From NCBI GenBank assembly GCA_018067045.1, contig JAGPVL010000035.1, positions 186,001-250,000 on the forward strand: a DNA stretch of 64,000 nt. The letters are read 5' to 3'. The notes below the pieces were generated by a model that made no database searches, was not told the DNA's origin, and saw nothing but the letters and a program-made list of their open reading frames with translations. Origin of the DNA: Gammaproteobacteria bacterium. Lineage in GTDB: Bacteria; Pseudomonadota; Gammaproteobacteria; Pseudomonadales; Alcanivoracaceae. How positions within the stretch are numbered: position 1 is the first letter of the stretch; every line of letters starts with the position of its first letter. Of this stretch, positions 16,785-28,491 are shown piece by piece. The translations under genes and the position numbers were made by a program.

Positions 16785-17321
16785 ATGGATATGCTGCTAT
16801 CAACCCTTTTAACGTTTGCTATCGGTGCACTTATCGGCGCGGCACTCACCTGGATGCTGTCACCCGCACGCCGACAGCACGGCGTCATCAGCAAAGAAAG
16901 AGATGAGGCTCGTCAGGCACTTAGCCGTTATCGAGAAGAAGTCGATGAGCATTTTTTACGCACTGCAGACAGCGTCAACCAACTGACCTCCGCGTATCGC
17001 TCGGTACATGAGCAGCTTTCCGAGGGCGCCCGCAAGCTCTGTTCCGAACAAGGTCGCCGCTTAGCACTATCACGATCACTGGATTTGATTCCCGGCGACG
17101 ATCACGTCGACCCATCCGTTAGCCCACCGCTCGACTACGCACCAAGCCACAAGGGCACGCTCGCAGAAAATTACGGACATGCCGGCAAAGAAAAAGATGA
17201 GGCGCTAGCCGCTTACGATAACTGGGAGCAAGAGGGCCAAACAGGCAGCCAACCGCCACGAGACTACGCTGAAGGCTGTGATGAACAAGGCTGCCCCCCG
17301 AGTACCGAAAAAGCAAAGTAA
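16785..17321 (+). CDS. zapG: Z-ring associated protein ZapG (YhcB, DUF1043)
   Basis: 178 aa inner-membrane protein: one N-terminal TM helix (about 5-24), then a coiled-coil region (about 35-95) with the family block VNQLTSAYRSVHEQLSEGA, and a long disordered acidic tail. In E. coli, YhcB/ZapG links cell-envelope synthesis and division. ATG preceded by AAGGAG. It stands alone, closed by a terminator, and is divergent from the hydrolase-zapE pair. Confidence 0.88.
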   Translation: MDMLLSTLLTFAIGALIGAALTWMLSPARRQHGVISKERDEARQALSRYREEVDEHFLRTADSVNQLTSAYRSVHEQLSEGARKLCSEQGRRLALSRSLDLIPGDDHVDPSVSPPLDYAPSHKGTLAENYGHAGKEKDEALAAYDNWEQEGQTGSQPPRDYAEGCDEQGCPPSTEKAK

Positions 17322-17370
17322 GCCTCAGAGAGCCATTCTCGACGGCCTTGCCCGACAAAACCTGCCTCAC

Positions 17371-17407
17371 AAAAAAGCCCGACGTGCTCACGCACATCGG
17401 GCTTTTT
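17371..17407. terminator. Bidirectional terminator between zapG and sat
   Basis: Stem AGCCCGA (17376-17382) / TCGGGCT (17397-17403) with A6 before and T5 after; inner GTG/CAC pairing. Located between convergent genes. Confidence 0.88.
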
Positions 17408-17425
17408 CATAGCTAGAAGATTAAC

Positions 17426-18640
17426 CTAGCGGGCAGAATGCCCCGTCAGCTCAACCTTCACCTTTTCGTGCTCCTGTAACGAAGCGTAGTAAGCACGCAG
17501 AATTTCCAGCACCTCAGGGCGACTAAAGTTATCTTCCACTTCACCGCCTTCGCTTAGTGCCTTGCGCAGCTTGGTGCCCGACACGAGTACGCGATCACCC
17601 GCTTCATGTGGGCAGGTACGCATCGACGACATCGTGCTGCATTTGTTGCACCAGAATGTCCAATCGATCTTCAACGGCAATGTAACCAATGCGTCTTCTT
17701 TAATTTCATCAAAGATATGGTGAGCATCGAATGGACCATAGTAATCGCCCACGCCAGCATGATCGCGACCGACAATAAGGTGCGAGCAACCGTAGTTCTG
17801 ACGGAACAGTGCATGCAGTAGGGCTTCGCGTGGACCGGCATAACGCATATCTAACGGATAGCCAGACTGCACAACGGTATTTTTCACGAAATAGTTGTCG
17901 ATCAAGGTGCCAATCGCTTCCTGACGTACTTCCGCCGGGATATCACCTGGCTTCAGGTTGCCCAACAACGAATGCACCATGACGCCATCGCAAATCTCAA
18001 TCGCAATCTTGGCAAGATATTCGTGTGAACGGTGCATAGGGTTGCGTGTTTGGAACGCTGCAACGGTCTTCCAGCCCTTCTCTTCGAACAGCGCCCGCGT
18101 TTGTGCCGGCGTCATATAGATCTCTTTATATTTCTCTGGGAACTCGCCCTGAGAAAACACTTTTACGCTACCAGCAAGGTTCACATCACCCTGCTCCATC
18201 ACCATTTTCACACCTGGGTGGTCCGCGTCTGACGTCGTAAAGACGGTCTCACACTCGTGCTTCTTGTCGATGGTGTATTTCTCAGACAGGGTCAAAGCCC
18301 CCATTATCTCGCCATCTTCGTCAACCAGCGCCACTTCATCGCCAATGTTCAGACTATCTGCGGTGGCCTGATCGGTAGACAAGGTAATCGGAATGGGCCA
18401 GAACAAGCCATTCGCCATGGTCATGGTATCGCACACGCCCTGCCAATCTGCCTGCCCCATAAAGCCTTCCAGCGGCGTAAAGCCACCGATACCGAACATA
18501 ATCAAATCGCCACGCTCACGTGAGGACAACGCAACTTTCGGCAAAGACTGGGCCTTGGACTGAGCGTCGGCGAGCGCCGCGCCTTCTAATAACAGTGGCT
18601 TAAGAACGTCACTGCCATGCGGCTTGACCAATTGCGACAT
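17426..18640 (-). CDS. sat: Sulfate adenylyltransferase, single-chain (Sat) type
   Basis: 404 aa from ATG 18638-18640, which has AGGAG upstream; the frame extends 15 codons further but without an SD. PUA-like N-terminal domain, then the nucleotidyltransferase core with [10 protein letters not shown] (197-206) and GRDHAG (291-296). A CxxC...CxH cluster (C331, C334, C343, H345) matches the metal-binding motif of prokaryotic homomeric ATP sulfurylases. It makes APS from ATP and sulfate. It occupies the position where Pseudomonas carries the unrelated cysDN pair. No kinase or reductase partner is adjacent. Confidence 0.95.
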   Translation of the reverse strand: MSQLVKPHGSDVLKPLLLEGAALADAQSKAQSLPKVALSSRERGDLIMFGIGGFTPLEGFMGQADWQGVCDTMTMANGLFWPIPITLSTDQATADSLNIGDEVALVDEDGEIMGALTLSEKYTIDKKHECETVFTTSDADHPGVKMVMEQGDVNLAGSVKVFSQGEFPEKYKEIYMTPAQTRALFEEKGWKTVAAFQTRNPMHRSHEYLAKIAIEICDGVMVHSLLGNLKPGDIPAEVRQEAIGTLIDNYFVKNTVVQSGYPLDMRYAGPREALLHALFRQNYGCSHLIVGRDHAGVGDYYGPFDAHHIFDEIKEDALVTLPLKIDWTFWCNKCSTMSSMRTCPHEAGDRVLVSGTKLRKALSEGGEVEDNFSRPEVLEILRAYYASLQEHEKVKVELTGHSAR

Positions 18641-18753
18641 GGTTACACTCCTGCGGATATGGGTGGCTAAGATTTGGGGGCGCATTATAGCGGCCTAGAA
18701 GCGCTGCCGGCCACCACTGGTCGCATCAGCACTAAAATCAATTGGTTTGGCAC

Positions 18754-19653
18754 TTATACCTTACTGAAAGCTAAGCCCGTTGGCTCCGGGACCAAGATCG
18801 GCAACGGCGTGTCATCAACACAAATAACGGCAGGCAGGGCGCCGGCAGCATCACCGTCTGTTTGCAGCAGCTCGCCCTCAACATCAGGCACCTCAATGTG
18901 TTGCGCAGCTACGGAAACAACACCATCCATGCTCTCCATCCGGCCCAACACAAGCGCCAGCATGTATTTAATCAACGTCCAACGTCCTGGCTTCATAAAC
19001 AGCAATGCCTGTAACGACGGGCGAGCAATATTGGCGTAACGACTTAGTACAAAGCTACCGCCGTAATAACGCGCGTTGGCAATAATCGCTGAATAACAAT
19101 CATAGGATTTACCATCGACAGTAATCAGGTAGCGCTTACTGCCGTAGCGCGCAATTTGCGTCAGCATCGACACCATATACGCGCCTTTGCCGATTTTGCG
19201 CTTTAACGCCAAGTCCGTGGTATTGACCACCCACGAGTCGTAACCCACCCCAACCCACATTAAAAAACGCCGGCCGTTCAGCTTGCCCGGCCAAATTTCT
19301 AACAGTTGTCCGCTCATTACCAATTCAGCGACTTGCTCCGGCTTATTGGGTAACGACAACTCTCGCGCCAACACGTTGGCCGTTCCCGTGGCCATAATCG
19401 CCAACGGAACTCCGCCAACCAAGCCATTAATCACTTCGTTGGTCGTGCCGTCGCCGCCGACCGCAACGACAACATCGCCCTGATCAGATCGAGCCCGCAA
19501 ATACTGAGTTGCATCGCCTGCAGCCTTAGTCCGATACACTTCTACCGACGCACTTTTCTCCACCAGCGCGTCAACTAAACGCTGCAAGACTTTTTCACGC
19601 CCACCCCCAGCAGTAGGGTTATAAACCACCAACACTTTCCTGACTTTTTTCAT
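18754..19653 (-). CDS. Diacylglycerol kinase-family lipid kinase (YegS/DgkB-like)
   Basis: 299 aa from the ATG encoding MKKVRKVLVVYNP; an in-frame ATG 8 codons upstream (19677) is possible. The DAGK catalytic domain shows YNPTAGGG (11-18) and the nucleotide-binding GGDGTTNEV (66-74), plus MATGTANVLARELS. Members phosphorylate diacylglycerol, phosphatidylglycerol or sphingoid lipids; the exact substrate cannot be read from sequence. The C-terminal half is the beta-sandwich typical of YegS. Monocistronic, convergent with nothing, 113 nt after sat. Confidence 0.85.
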   Translation of the reverse strand: MKKVRKVLVVYNPTAGGGREKVLQRLVDALVEKSASVEVYRTKAAGDATQYLRARSDQGDVVVAVGGDGTTNEVINGLVGGVPLAIMATGTANVLARELSLPNKPEQVAELVMSGQLLEIWPGKLNGRRFLMWVGVGYDSWVVNTTDLALKRKIGKGAYMVSMLTQIARYGSKRYLITVDGKSYDCYSAIIANARYYGGSFVLSRYANIARPSLQALLFMKPGRWTLIKYMLALVLGRMESMDGVVSVAAQHIEVPDVEGELLQTDGDAAGALPAVICVDDTPLPILVPEPTGLAFSKV

Positions 19654-19726
19654 CGACACGATCCAAAAAAACGCCATGCCTTAGGCATAGCGCTAAACAA
19701 TTCAATTCGCAAAAAAAGACGCCACA

Positions 19727-20485
19727 TTAAACCGGGTTGTCGATATCAATAAAAACATGCTCAATATCAAACTGTTCAGCCAACCATTCTCCGACCGCCT
19801 GAATACCGTAACGCTCGGTCGCATGATGACCGCAAGCAAAATAATGAATGCCAGTCTCACGCGCGATGTGTACCGTCGGCTCTGATATTTCCCCACTTAA
19901 ATACGCATCAACTCCCAGCGCCTGAGCCTGCTCAATAAAGCCCTGCGCCGCGCCAGTACACCACGCTAGCGTTTCCACTTCGTCTTTGCTCTCGCCGATA
20001 TGTAATACCTCTCGGCCCAAACGACTTTCAACATAATCAGCAAATTCTTCTGCGCTCATCGCGTGCGGCAACCGCCCCGTCAAACCGATGGACAAGGGAT
20101 TACCCGGCTCCATAACGCCGTCAATCTCGAGACCCAACACACGTGCAAGCGCGACATTATTACCAAGCTGCGGATGACCATCCAGCGGCAAGTGATAAGC
20201 AAACAAACTAATGTCGTGGGCGAGCAACGTTTGCAGCCGCTGCTTCTTCATACCGCGCACGCGCGCGTCCTCACCTTTCCAGAAGTATCCATGGTGCACC
20301 AGAATGGCGTCCGCCCCTTCCACCACCGCCGCGTCTAACAACGCCTGACTCGCGGTAACCCCAGTAACGACCCGCCGTACCTGCTCACGCCCTTCTACCT
20401 GCAAACCATTTGGGCAGTAGTCACGGTACTTCGCTGGCTGCAGCAGCTTGTCCAACGCCACCAGCATCGCATCTCGTTTAATCAT
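19727..20485 (-). CDS. Nif3-like dinuclear metal centre hexameric protein (YbgI family)
   Basis: 252 aa, full length for bacterial Nif3/YbgI. Likely metal ligands are the two His of LVHHGYFWKG (about 64-65), the Asp of AYHLPLDGH (about 101), and the His/Glu of CGHHATERYG near residues 218-222. N-terminal YCPNGLQVEG is diagnostic. Some members are annotated as GTP cyclohydrolase type 2, which is weakly supported; the biological role is unclear. It is next to algW (divergent), as in Pseudomonas. Confidence 0.9.
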   Translation of the reverse strand: MIKRDAMLVALDKLLQPAKYRDYCPNGLQVEGREQVRRVVTGVTASQALLDAAVVEGADAILVHHGYFWKGEDARVRGMKKQRLQTLLAHDISLFAYHLPLDGHPQLGNNVALARVLGLEIDGVMEPGNPLSIGLTGRLPHAMSAEEFADYVESRLGREVLHIGESKDEVETLAWCTGAAQGFIEQAQALGVDAYLSGEISEPTVHIARETGIHYFACGHHATERYGIQAVGEWLAEQFDIEHVFIDIDNPV

Positions 20486-20574
20486 CGGTATGCTTCCCCG
20501 TCGGTGATAACTCGATCTATTTTACGGTTTTGCTCGTCAATCTGTGAACGGCGGGCCGGCAAATAAAGCGCCGG

Positions 20575-20603
20575 CTGAACCCACATCACTTCCCTGCTAG
20601 AAT
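20575..20603 (+). promoter_or_regulatory. Predicted algW promoter
   Basis: CTGAAC (20575-20580), 17-bp spacer, TAGAAT (20598-20603). The -35 is poor, the -10 good; leader of about 30 nt. Confidence 0.4.
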
Positions 20604-20642
20604 AGCGCGCAAGTTTACACCACTGCGCTGCGAGCCTCATTG

Positions 20643-21755
20643 ATGAAAGCCATACGTTTCTTTGCCTGGCCTATTTTTGCCGGAATTCTGGTCGGCCTAT
20701 CTGTGCTCTGGTGGTACGAAGCAGGCCCGGGCGCAACATCGGCTCGCTTAGCAGGCCCCTTTGGCGGCCGTATCGACAGCTATGCCGACGCGGTTTCGAA
20801 AGCCGCCCCCGCAGTGGTCAACATCTACACCACCCAAGTCGTAGAGCACGAAGAGCTTAGCAGCGACCCGCTGTTTGATCGATTTGTCGAGCGCCCGAGG
20901 CGAGAACGCCTGCTCTCCAGCCTCGGCTCTGGCGTACTGGTGTCTAGCAAAGGTTATATTCTCACCAGCAATCACGTCATCCAAGGCGGCGACGAAATCA
21001 TTGCCTCGCTAGCGGATGGCCGCGAAGCCGTTGCCAATGTCGTCGGTACAGACCCAGAAACCGACCTCGCGTTATTGCAAATCGACCTCGACAACCTACC
21101 GGTTGTTCGCCTTGCCAGCGCCGGCCCCGTTCGCGTTGGCGACGTTGCACTGGCAATCGGAAACCCGCTGGGCGTCGGTTCCTCCGTGTCGATGGGCATT
21201 GTCAGCGCGACTGGGCGCAGTCATTTAGGTATCGCGACATTTGAAAACTTTATTCAAACGGATGCCGCTATTAGCCGCGGCAATTCGGGCGGCGCATTGA
21301 TCGACACACGCGGTAATTTGATCGGCATTAATACCGCGATCTTGTCCAGTGATGGCACATGGCAAGGTATCGGCTTTGCCACCCCGGCCTCTGTCGCACA
21401 AGAAGTAATGACCGACTTAATTGCCTATGGCCGCGTCATTCGCGGCTGGCTCGGCGTAACCGTTCAAGACATCACCCCCAATCTAGCCAGCACCTTTGGC
21501 TTGGAAGAAGTACGCGGTGGATTAGTGTCCGAAGTATTACGTGATAGCCCTGCGTTCACCGGCGGGCTGCGACCAGGCGATGTGTTGGTCGGCGTAAATG
21601 GCGACACCATTCGCGACGGATACGAAGCCATGAATATTATTGCGGGAACTAAGCCGGGCTCCACGCTTGAGCTCAACGTCATTCGTAATCACGACAAAAT
21701 GGACATCACGGTTGAAATTGGTACGCGACCACCAGCAACCACTAGCGACAGATAG
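20643..21755 (+). CDS. algW: Periplasmic serine protease AlgW/DegS (trypsin-like plus PDZ)
   Basis: 370 aa from ATG 20643. An N-terminal TM anchor (about 5-25) is followed by an HtrA-type protease with triad H111 (TSNHVI), D141 (ETDLAL) and S215 (GNSGG), then one PDZ domain (about 265-355). One PDZ plus anchor matches DegS/AlgW, which senses misfolded outer-membrane proteins and makes the first cut in the anti-sigma factor RseA/MucA. Placement beside the Nif3 gene and hisC is the Pseudomonas algW arrangement. Confidence 0.93.
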   Translation: MKAIRFFAWPIFAGILVGLSVLWWYEAGPGATSARLAGPFGGRIDSYADAVSKAAPAVVNIYTTQVVEHEELSSDPLFDRFVERPRRERLLSSLGSGVLVSSKGYILTSNHVIQGGDEIIASLADGREAVANVVGTDPETDLALLQIDLDNLPVVRLASAGPVRVGDVALAIGNPLGVGSSVSMGIVSATGRSHLGIATFENFIQTDAAISRGNSGGALIDTRGNLIGINTAILSSDGTWQGIGFATPASVAQEVMTDLIAYGRVIRGWLGVTVQDITPNLASTFGLEEVRGGLVSEVLRDSPAFTGGLRPGDVLVGVNGDTIRDGYEAMNIIAGTKPGSTLELNVIRNHDKMDITVEIGTRPPATTSDR

Positions 21756-21883
21756 CGAGCTGGCGCGGGAAGCCGTGCGACCGGACGCATCGAGAAAATA
21801 AGAACAGCGAGAAAGGGGCGCGCTGACAGGGGCGCAACAAAGGTAGCATAAAAGGCAGGACACCTTACCCGCCCCTAAAGGCG

Positions 21884-22951
21884 TTACCGCGCCTTTAGCT
21901 CAGCATCCAACGCATCAAACAACGCCTGATTCTGCTCAACCGTTCCGATTGTTATTCGGACAAAATCACTAATACGTTCTGGTGCCGAAAAGTGGCGCAC
22001 AATCACACCATGGCTACGCAACGCCGCAGCAATTTCAGCGCCTGAAATTTCCGTATGCCGAGCAAAAACAAAGTTTGCAGAAGAAGGAAGCACCACAAAA
22101 CCCCGCACCGAAAGCTCAGCGCTCACTCTCTCACGACTCGCCACCACCGTTGAGCACGTCTTTTGGAAATATTCTTCGTCCGCAAAAGACGCGGCGCCCG
22201 CCGCAATCGCCACGCGATCCAATGGGTAAGAATTAAAACTATTTTTTATACGCTCCAACCCTTCAATTAACGGCGCCTGACCCACTGCAAAGCCAATGCG
22301 CAAACCCGCTAACGAACGAGACTTTGATAACGTCTGCACCACTAAAAGATTTGAATATTGATTAACCAAAGCGATGGCAGACTCACCGCCAAAATCGATA
22401 TACGCCTCGTCCACTACCACCAAAGAATCAGCATTGTGTTTCAGCAGGCGCTCAATATCTGCCAACGGCAGCAAGCGCCCTGTTGGCGCATTCGGATTTG
22501 GGAAAATAATGCCACCATTGGGCTTCTGATAACCTTCAATCGCAAGAGAGAAATCATCCGCCAACGGCACCCGTTCAAACTCAATCTGATAGAGGCCGCA
22601 ATAAACCTGATAAAAGCTATAGCTAATATCAGGGAACAAAATCGGCTTATCCTGCTTAAAGAAACCGAGAAAAAGATGCGCCAACACCTCATCTGAACCA
22701 TTGCCGACAAACACCTGATCAGACGTTACCTGATAATAATCTGCAATCGCTTGCTTAAGCGCAGAGGCATCTGGGTCGGGGTAAAGGCGCAGGGCGTCAT
22801 CACTTACCTGCGCAATGGCTTCAAGCGCTTTCGGTGACGGACCGTAGGGGTTTTCATTGGTATTCAGCTTTACCAAACGTTCCATCTTGGGCTGTTCGCC
22901 CGGCACATAAGGCACCAGCGTATGAACAAAGTCGCTCCAGAAACGGCTCAC
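21884..22951 (-). CDS. hisC: Histidinol-phosphate aminotransferase
   Basis: 355 aa class I/II aminotransferase, step 7 of histidine synthesis. PLP-binding K210 in [16 protein letters not shown]; substrate/PLP signatures [25 protein letters not shown] and VDEAYIDF. Last gene of the murA-hisG-hisD-hisC run, 35 nt after hisD. A CTAAAGGCG/CGCCTTTAG hairpin (21875-21898) straddles the stop codon but lacks a U-tract. Confidence 0.96.
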   Translation of the reverse strand: MSRFWSDFVHTLVPYVPGEQPKMERLVKLNTNENPYGPSPKALEAIAQVSDDALRLYPDPDASALKQAIADYYQVTSDQVFVGNGSDEVLAHLFLGFFKQDKPILFPDISYSFYQVYCGLYQIEFERVPLADDFSLAIEGYQKPNGGIIFPNPNAPTGRLLPLADIERLLKHNADSLVVVDEAYIDFGGESAIALVNQYSNLLVVQTLSKSRSLAGLRIGFAVGQAPLIEGLERIKNSFNSYPLDRVAIAAGAASFADEEYFQKTCSTVVASRERVSAELSVRGFVVLPSSANFVFARHTEISGAEIAAALRSHGVIVRHFSAPERISDFVRITIGTVEQNQALFDALDAELKAR

Positions 22952-22986
22952 GGGTTACTCCGATAGGATGTAGGAAACGCTAAGAT

Positions 22987-24294
22987 TTACTGAGTGTCGT
23001 TTTTGATTCGTAACTCGGCCGATAACGCGTGGGCCGTCAAGCCTTCGCCGCGGGCCAGCACACTCGCTATTTTCCCCAACTCGCTCGCGCCCTGCTCAGA
23101 ACAGCCAATGAGCGAGCTGCGCTTTTGAAAATCATAAACGCCTAAGGGAGAAGAAAAACGCGCCGTTGCCGACGTTGGCAGCACGTGATTAGGGCCGGCG
23201 CAATAATCCCCCAGCGCTTCCGGGGTATGGCGACCTAAAAAGATAGCGCCAGCATGACGTACTTTTTTCGCCCACTCTTCCGCATCATCAATCGACAGCT
23301 CAAGGTGTTCTGGCGAAATAACATTGACCACCGCCATGCAATCATCAATATCCTTTGCCTTAATCAAGGCTCCACGGGTCTGCAGCGAAATCCGTGCGAT
23401 TTCTTCACGCTCTAGTTTGCCTAACGCGGCGTGCAAACACGCCTCAACGCGATCAATAAAATTCGCGTCTGGCGACAACAAAATAGATTGCGCCTCTTCG
23501 TCGTGCTCGGCTTGCGATAGTAAATCCATCGCGATCCACTCGGGGTCGGTTTTCCCGTCGCAGACAACAAGAATTTCGGAGGGCCCCGCGATCATATCAA
23601 TGCCGACTTTACCAAAGACCTGCCGCTTCGCTTCTGCCACGTAAATATTGCCGGGCCCAACAATCTTATCTACCGCCGGCACGGACTCAGTGCCAAACGC
23701 TAATGCCGCAACCGCTTGCGCGCCACCGATCGTAAACAAACGATCAACACCCGCAATCGCCGCCGCCGCCAAAACAAGGTCATTAATCTCGCCGTCAGGA
23801 GACGGCGAAACCATAATAATTTCCTGCACACCCGCGACACGCGCAGGAATCGCATTCATCAGCACCGAACTAGGATACGCAGCCTTACCACCCGGCACAT
23901 AAATACCAGCACGATCTAGAGGCGTAACTTGCTGGCCAAGCAGAGTGCCATCGGCTTCACGATAACTCCACGAGTCTTGTTTCTGATGCACATGGTAGCG
24001 ACGCACACGATCCGCAGCAGCTTCCAGCGCCTCGCGCTGTGCCGCCGGAATACGAACTAACGCAGCCTGCATCTCGCCCGCCGACACCTCCAAGGCATCG
24101 ACACTGTCAACATCGCGACGGTCGAAACGATTAGTCAACTCTACCAGCGCTTTATCGCCACGCCGACGCACTGCGTGAATGATATCGCGCACGCGATCTC
24201 GCACCTCGTCATCACGCTCATCGCTCCACGCGGTCAAGGCTGCAAGGTCTGCATAAAAATCGAGATCACTGGTATCGAGACGATTCATTTTCAT
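22987..24294 (-). CDS. hisD: Histidinol dehydrogenase
   Basis: 435 aa, full length. Zn-dependent NAD enzyme for the last two oxidations to histidine. Signature blocks: [79 protein letters not shown]. Its ATG overlaps the hisG stop by 4 nt (ATGA). Confidence 0.98.
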   Translation of the reverse strand: MKMNRLDTSDLDFYADLAALTAWSDERDDEVRDRVRDIIHAVRRRGDKALVELTNRFDRRDVDSVDALEVSAGEMQAALVRIPAAQREALEAAADRVRRYHVHQKQDSWSYREADGTLLGQQVTPLDRAGIYVPGGKAAYPSSVLMNAIPARVAGVQEIIMVSPSPDGEINDLVLAAAAIAGVDRLFTIGGAQAVAALAFGTESVPAVDKIVGPGNIYVAEAKRQVFGKVGIDMIAGPSEILVVCDGKTDPEWIAMDLLSQAEHDEEAQSILLSPDANFIDRVEACLHAALGKLEREEIARISLQTRGALIKAKDIDDCMAVVNVISPEHLELSIDDAEEWAKKVRHAGAIFLGRHTPEALGDYCAGPNHVLPTSATARFSSPLGVYDFQKRSSLIGCSEQGASELGKIASVLARGEGLTAHALSAELRIKNDTQ

Positions 24295-24950
24295 TCGGTC
24301 GCCAACAGAGCCTGTTCTTGGTTCGCATCTACCGCAGCTTCAATCGCCCGCAGAATTTCACCAATTTCTTTTTGCCGTGTTTTCATGCTGGCACGATTCA
24401 CAATTAAGCGACTCGAAATCTCACAAATCAGTTCGGTTGGCTCAAGACCATTGGCACGCAAGGTATTACCGGTATCAACGATATCCACAATACGATCGGC
24501 CAAGCCCACCAGCGGCGCCAGCTCCATTGCACCGTACAGTTTAATGACATCGGCCTGACGGCCCTGCGAAGCATAATAACGACGCGTTATGTTGACGAAC
24601 TTAGTGGCCACGCGAACCCGGCCATCCACCTCGGGCGCATCCTTCAACGCAGCGACCATCAGTTTGCACTGCGCGATGCGTAAATCCAGCGGCTCGTAAA
24701 TGCCCTCGGCTCCGTGCTCCATCAGCACATCCTTACCGGCAACACCAATATCGGCAGCACCGTATTGAACGTAAGGCGGCACATCCGTTGCACGAATAAT
24801 AATGATGTTCACGTCTGCACGGGTGGTTTCAAACACCAACTTCCGCGACTTTTCCGGATCTTCCAGCAACTCAATGCCTGCTGCTTTTAGCAGTGGCAAT
24901 GTTTCCTTGAAGATGCGCCCTTTAGACAGGGCAATCGTTAACGGTTTCAT
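24291..24950 (-). CDS. hisG: ATP phosphoribosyltransferase catalytic subunit, short form
   Basis: 219 aa HisG_S type: bilobed catalytic domain only, without the C-terminal regulatory ACT-like domain of long HisG. Signatures: [32 protein letters not shown] and the PRPP-binding segment [18 protein letters not shown]. Short HisG is normally active and feedback-regulated only with HisZ, which is not in this window. First committed step of histidine biosynthesis. Confidence 0.96.
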   Translation of the reverse strand: MKPLTIALSKGRIFKETLPLLKAAGIELLEDPEKSRKLVFETTRADVNIIIIRATDVPPYVQYGAADIGVAGKDVLMEHGAEGIYEPLDLRIAQCKLMVAALKDAPEVDGRVRVATKFVNITRRYYASQGRQADVIKLYGAMELAPLVGLADRIVDIVDTGNTLRANGLEPTELICEISSRLIVNRASMKTRQKEIGEILRAIEAAVDANQEQALLATE

Positions 24951-24968
24951 AAAGGCTCTTAGTCTAGA

Positions 24969-26496
<1,528 letters not shown>

Positions 26497-26549
26497 TCTC
26501 CGCCCTCATTGTACGAAAGCGGCAATGATACGGCTTTTACTGACAAAAA

Positions 26550-27290
26550 TCAGGCATCGTCTGGCGTTAAAGCGGGATCAGCGCTTGTTCCCGCGTCAAC
26601 CGGCTTGCCGGTATCGAGCGCTGACGACCAGTTATCGATAACGAGATCGAAATCGCCGCCGTATTGCTGCACAGACTGATCAAACTGACTACGGAAGGTT
26701 TTGCCCAGATTAAGACCATTCACAATGACGTTCTCAACCAACCACGTGCCCTCTTGTTGGTTGCGATACAGGGAGAAAAAAACAGGAATAACCTTGCCAC
26801 CACTGGTCTGGATCTCCGTACGTACCCGCGCCTTATCCCCTGAGACATCCCCGCTCTGCTCAGGCAGGACGGTAATTTCTTGGCCGTCGTAGAGCGTCAG
26901 CCCTGCCGAGTAGGTGCTCAGTAGGCTGTCCCGAAAGACACTCAGAAAGCGATATTTCTGCTCACGAGTCGCTGCCGAAAAGTGATTCGCCATCACGAGG
27001 CGAGTGATCCGCTTAAAGTCGACCAGACCACCAAGCTCCTGCTCAACCATCTGACGGGCATACTGCGGGTCCGCCTTAATCTTCGCGCGCTCTTGATCGA
27101 TGCGCGCGGTCATTTTAACAATCGCGCCCTCCAGCACCTCCCGCGGAGGTACATCCGCCGAGGTTTCCGCCAAGACAGGCGTTGCACTAACCACTAAAGA
27201 AAGCAGTAACGACAACGTCGCCGATACCCCTATCCAACCTTTCGCTCGGCTGTTATTCGATTTATTCACGGCGTTCTGCATATTTATCAT
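26550..27290 (-). CDS. mlaC: Periplasmic phospholipid-binding protein MlaC (Ttg2D family)
   Basis: 246 aa. Signal peptide (hydrophobic about 20-38, cleavage near VLA|ETS). The MlaC domain includes YARQMVEQELGGLVDFKRITRLVM, ATREQKYRFLSVFRDSLLSTYSAGL and GTWLVENVIVNGLNLGKTFRSQF. MlaC ferries phospholipids between the outer-membrane MlaA complex and the inner-membrane MlaFEDB transporter. The gene opens its transcription unit: mlaF, mlaE and mlaD do not precede it, and mlaB does not follow it. ATG 27290 has AGGAG seven bases upstream. Confidence 0.93.
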   Translation of the reverse strand: MINMQNAVNKSNNSRAKGWIGVSATLSLLLSLVVSATPVLAETSADVPPREVLEGAIVKMTARIDQERAKIKADPQYARQMVEQELGGLVDFKRITRLVMANHFSAATREQKYRFLSVFRDSLLSTYSAGLTLYDGQEITVLPEQSGDVSGDKARVRTEIQTSGGKVIPVFFSLYRNQQEGTWLVENVIVNGLNLGKTFRSQFDQSVQQYGGDFDLVIDNWSSALDTGKPVDAGTSADPALTPDDA

Positions 27291-27415
27291 CCTGCTTCTC
27301 CTAAACTCGCGCTATAAAAGCGGTGACGCCGCCTTATGTCCAGTACTGCTTAGAGCAATCGCAATCAATTTCAGTTCCTTACGCTCCCTGACGTGGGTGT
27401 AAGGCCCCGTCCATG

Positions 27416-27421
27416 TATAAT
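27416..27421 (+). promoter_or_regulatory. Consensus -10 (TATAAT) upstream of kdsD
   Basis: Perfect TATAAT preceded by TG, about 100 nt before kdsD in the divergent mlaC-kdsD gap. No good -35 hexamer is present at 17 bp, so it may rely on the TG or on an activator. Confidence 0.5.
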
Positions 27422-27522
27422 CGTGGCGCTACACCGATCCCTCAGTCGGCGTGCGTGCAATACGTGCGTTACTGGGTCATCAAGCTTGGTACGAACCGGC
27501 AATAAGCAATTGAGGGTAAGAC

Positions 27523-28491
27523 ATGTCCAATGATTTCCAAGCCACCGCCAAACGCGTTCTTGCCATCGAAGCAAGAGCGGTTGAGGGGCTGATCCATACC
27601 ATTGACGAGCATTTCTCCCGCGCCTGCGAACTCCTCCTCGCCTGCACTGGTCGCATTATCGTTACCGGCATGGGCAAATCTGGCCACATTGGCAACAAGC
27701 TAGCCGCCACACTCGCCAGTACCGGCTCGCCCGCCTTCTTCGTTCACCCCGCCGAAGCCTCGCACGGCGACCTCGGCATGATTACTGCCAACGACATCGT
27801 TATTGCGCTATCAAACTCGGGGGAAACCGCCGAAGTCCTTACCATCATGCCGGTGATTAAACGTAAAGGCACACCCCTTATTAGTATGACGGGACGCGCG
27901 GATTCGACGCTAGCCCGACAAGCGGATGTGCACCTGCATGTTGCGGTCGAAGAAGAAGCTTGCCCTCTCAACTTAGCGCCAACTTCCAGCACCACCGCGG
28001 CGCTCGCATTGGGCGACGCGTTAGCGATTGCATTGCTCGAAGCGCGTGGCTTTACCGCAGAAGATTTTGCGTTGTCTCATCCCGGTGGCGCCCTCGGACG
28101 GCGCCTACTGCTGCGCGTCGAAGATGTCATGCACGCAGGCGAACGACTGCCAATTATCTCGGACGGCGCCTCCATCGCCGATGCCTTGCTGGAAATGACC
28201 AGCAAAGGCTTAGGCATGACGGCTATCGTGGACAGCAACAATGCGCTCACCGGTGTATTTACTGACGGCGATTTACGTCGCATGCTCGAGCGCGCACTCG
28301 ACATCCACCAGCACAACATTCGTGAAGTCATGACCGTTAATCCCGTCGTCATTGAGCAAGGACACCTTGCCGCCGAAGCGCTGCAAATCATGGAAAAGAA
28401 AAAAATTAATGGTCTAATTGTCGTCGATGCCGACCACAATCCCGTCGGCGCCTTAAATATGCACGACCTACTACGAGCCGGAGTTGTTTAA
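27523..28491 (+). CDS. kdsD: Arabinose-5-phosphate isomerase KdsD
   Basis: 322 aa: SIS domain (about 40-175; ITGMG-like VTGMGKSGHIGNKLA, ALSNSGETAEVL, STTAALALGDALA) followed by two CBS domains (about 205-320). It converts ribulose-5-P to arabinose-5-P, the first step to Kdo. The stop overlaps the kdsC start by one base (TAATG). First gene of kdsD-kdsC-lptC-lptA-lptB. Confidence 0.97.
   Translation: MSNDFQATAKRVLAIEARAVEGLIHTIDEHFSRACELLLACTGRIIVTGMGKSGHIGNKLAATLASTGSPAFFVHPAEASHGDLGMITANDIVIALSNSGETAEVLTIMPVIKRKGTPLISMTGRADSTLARQADVHLHVAVEEEACPLNLAPTSSTTAALALGDALAIALLEARGFTAEDFALSHPGGALGRRLLLRVEDVMHAGERLPIISDGASIADALLEMTSKGLGMTAIVDSNNALTGVFTDGDLRRMLERALDIHQHNIREVMTVNPVVIEQGHLAAEALQIMEKKKINGLIVVDADHNPVGALNMHDLLRAGVV

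Noticed and set aside
21875-21898. CTAAAGGCG/CGCCTTTAG hairpin at the hisC stop as a terminator
   Set aside because: No U-tract on either strand; the stop codon lies in the loop. It may be chance or an mRNA-stability element.
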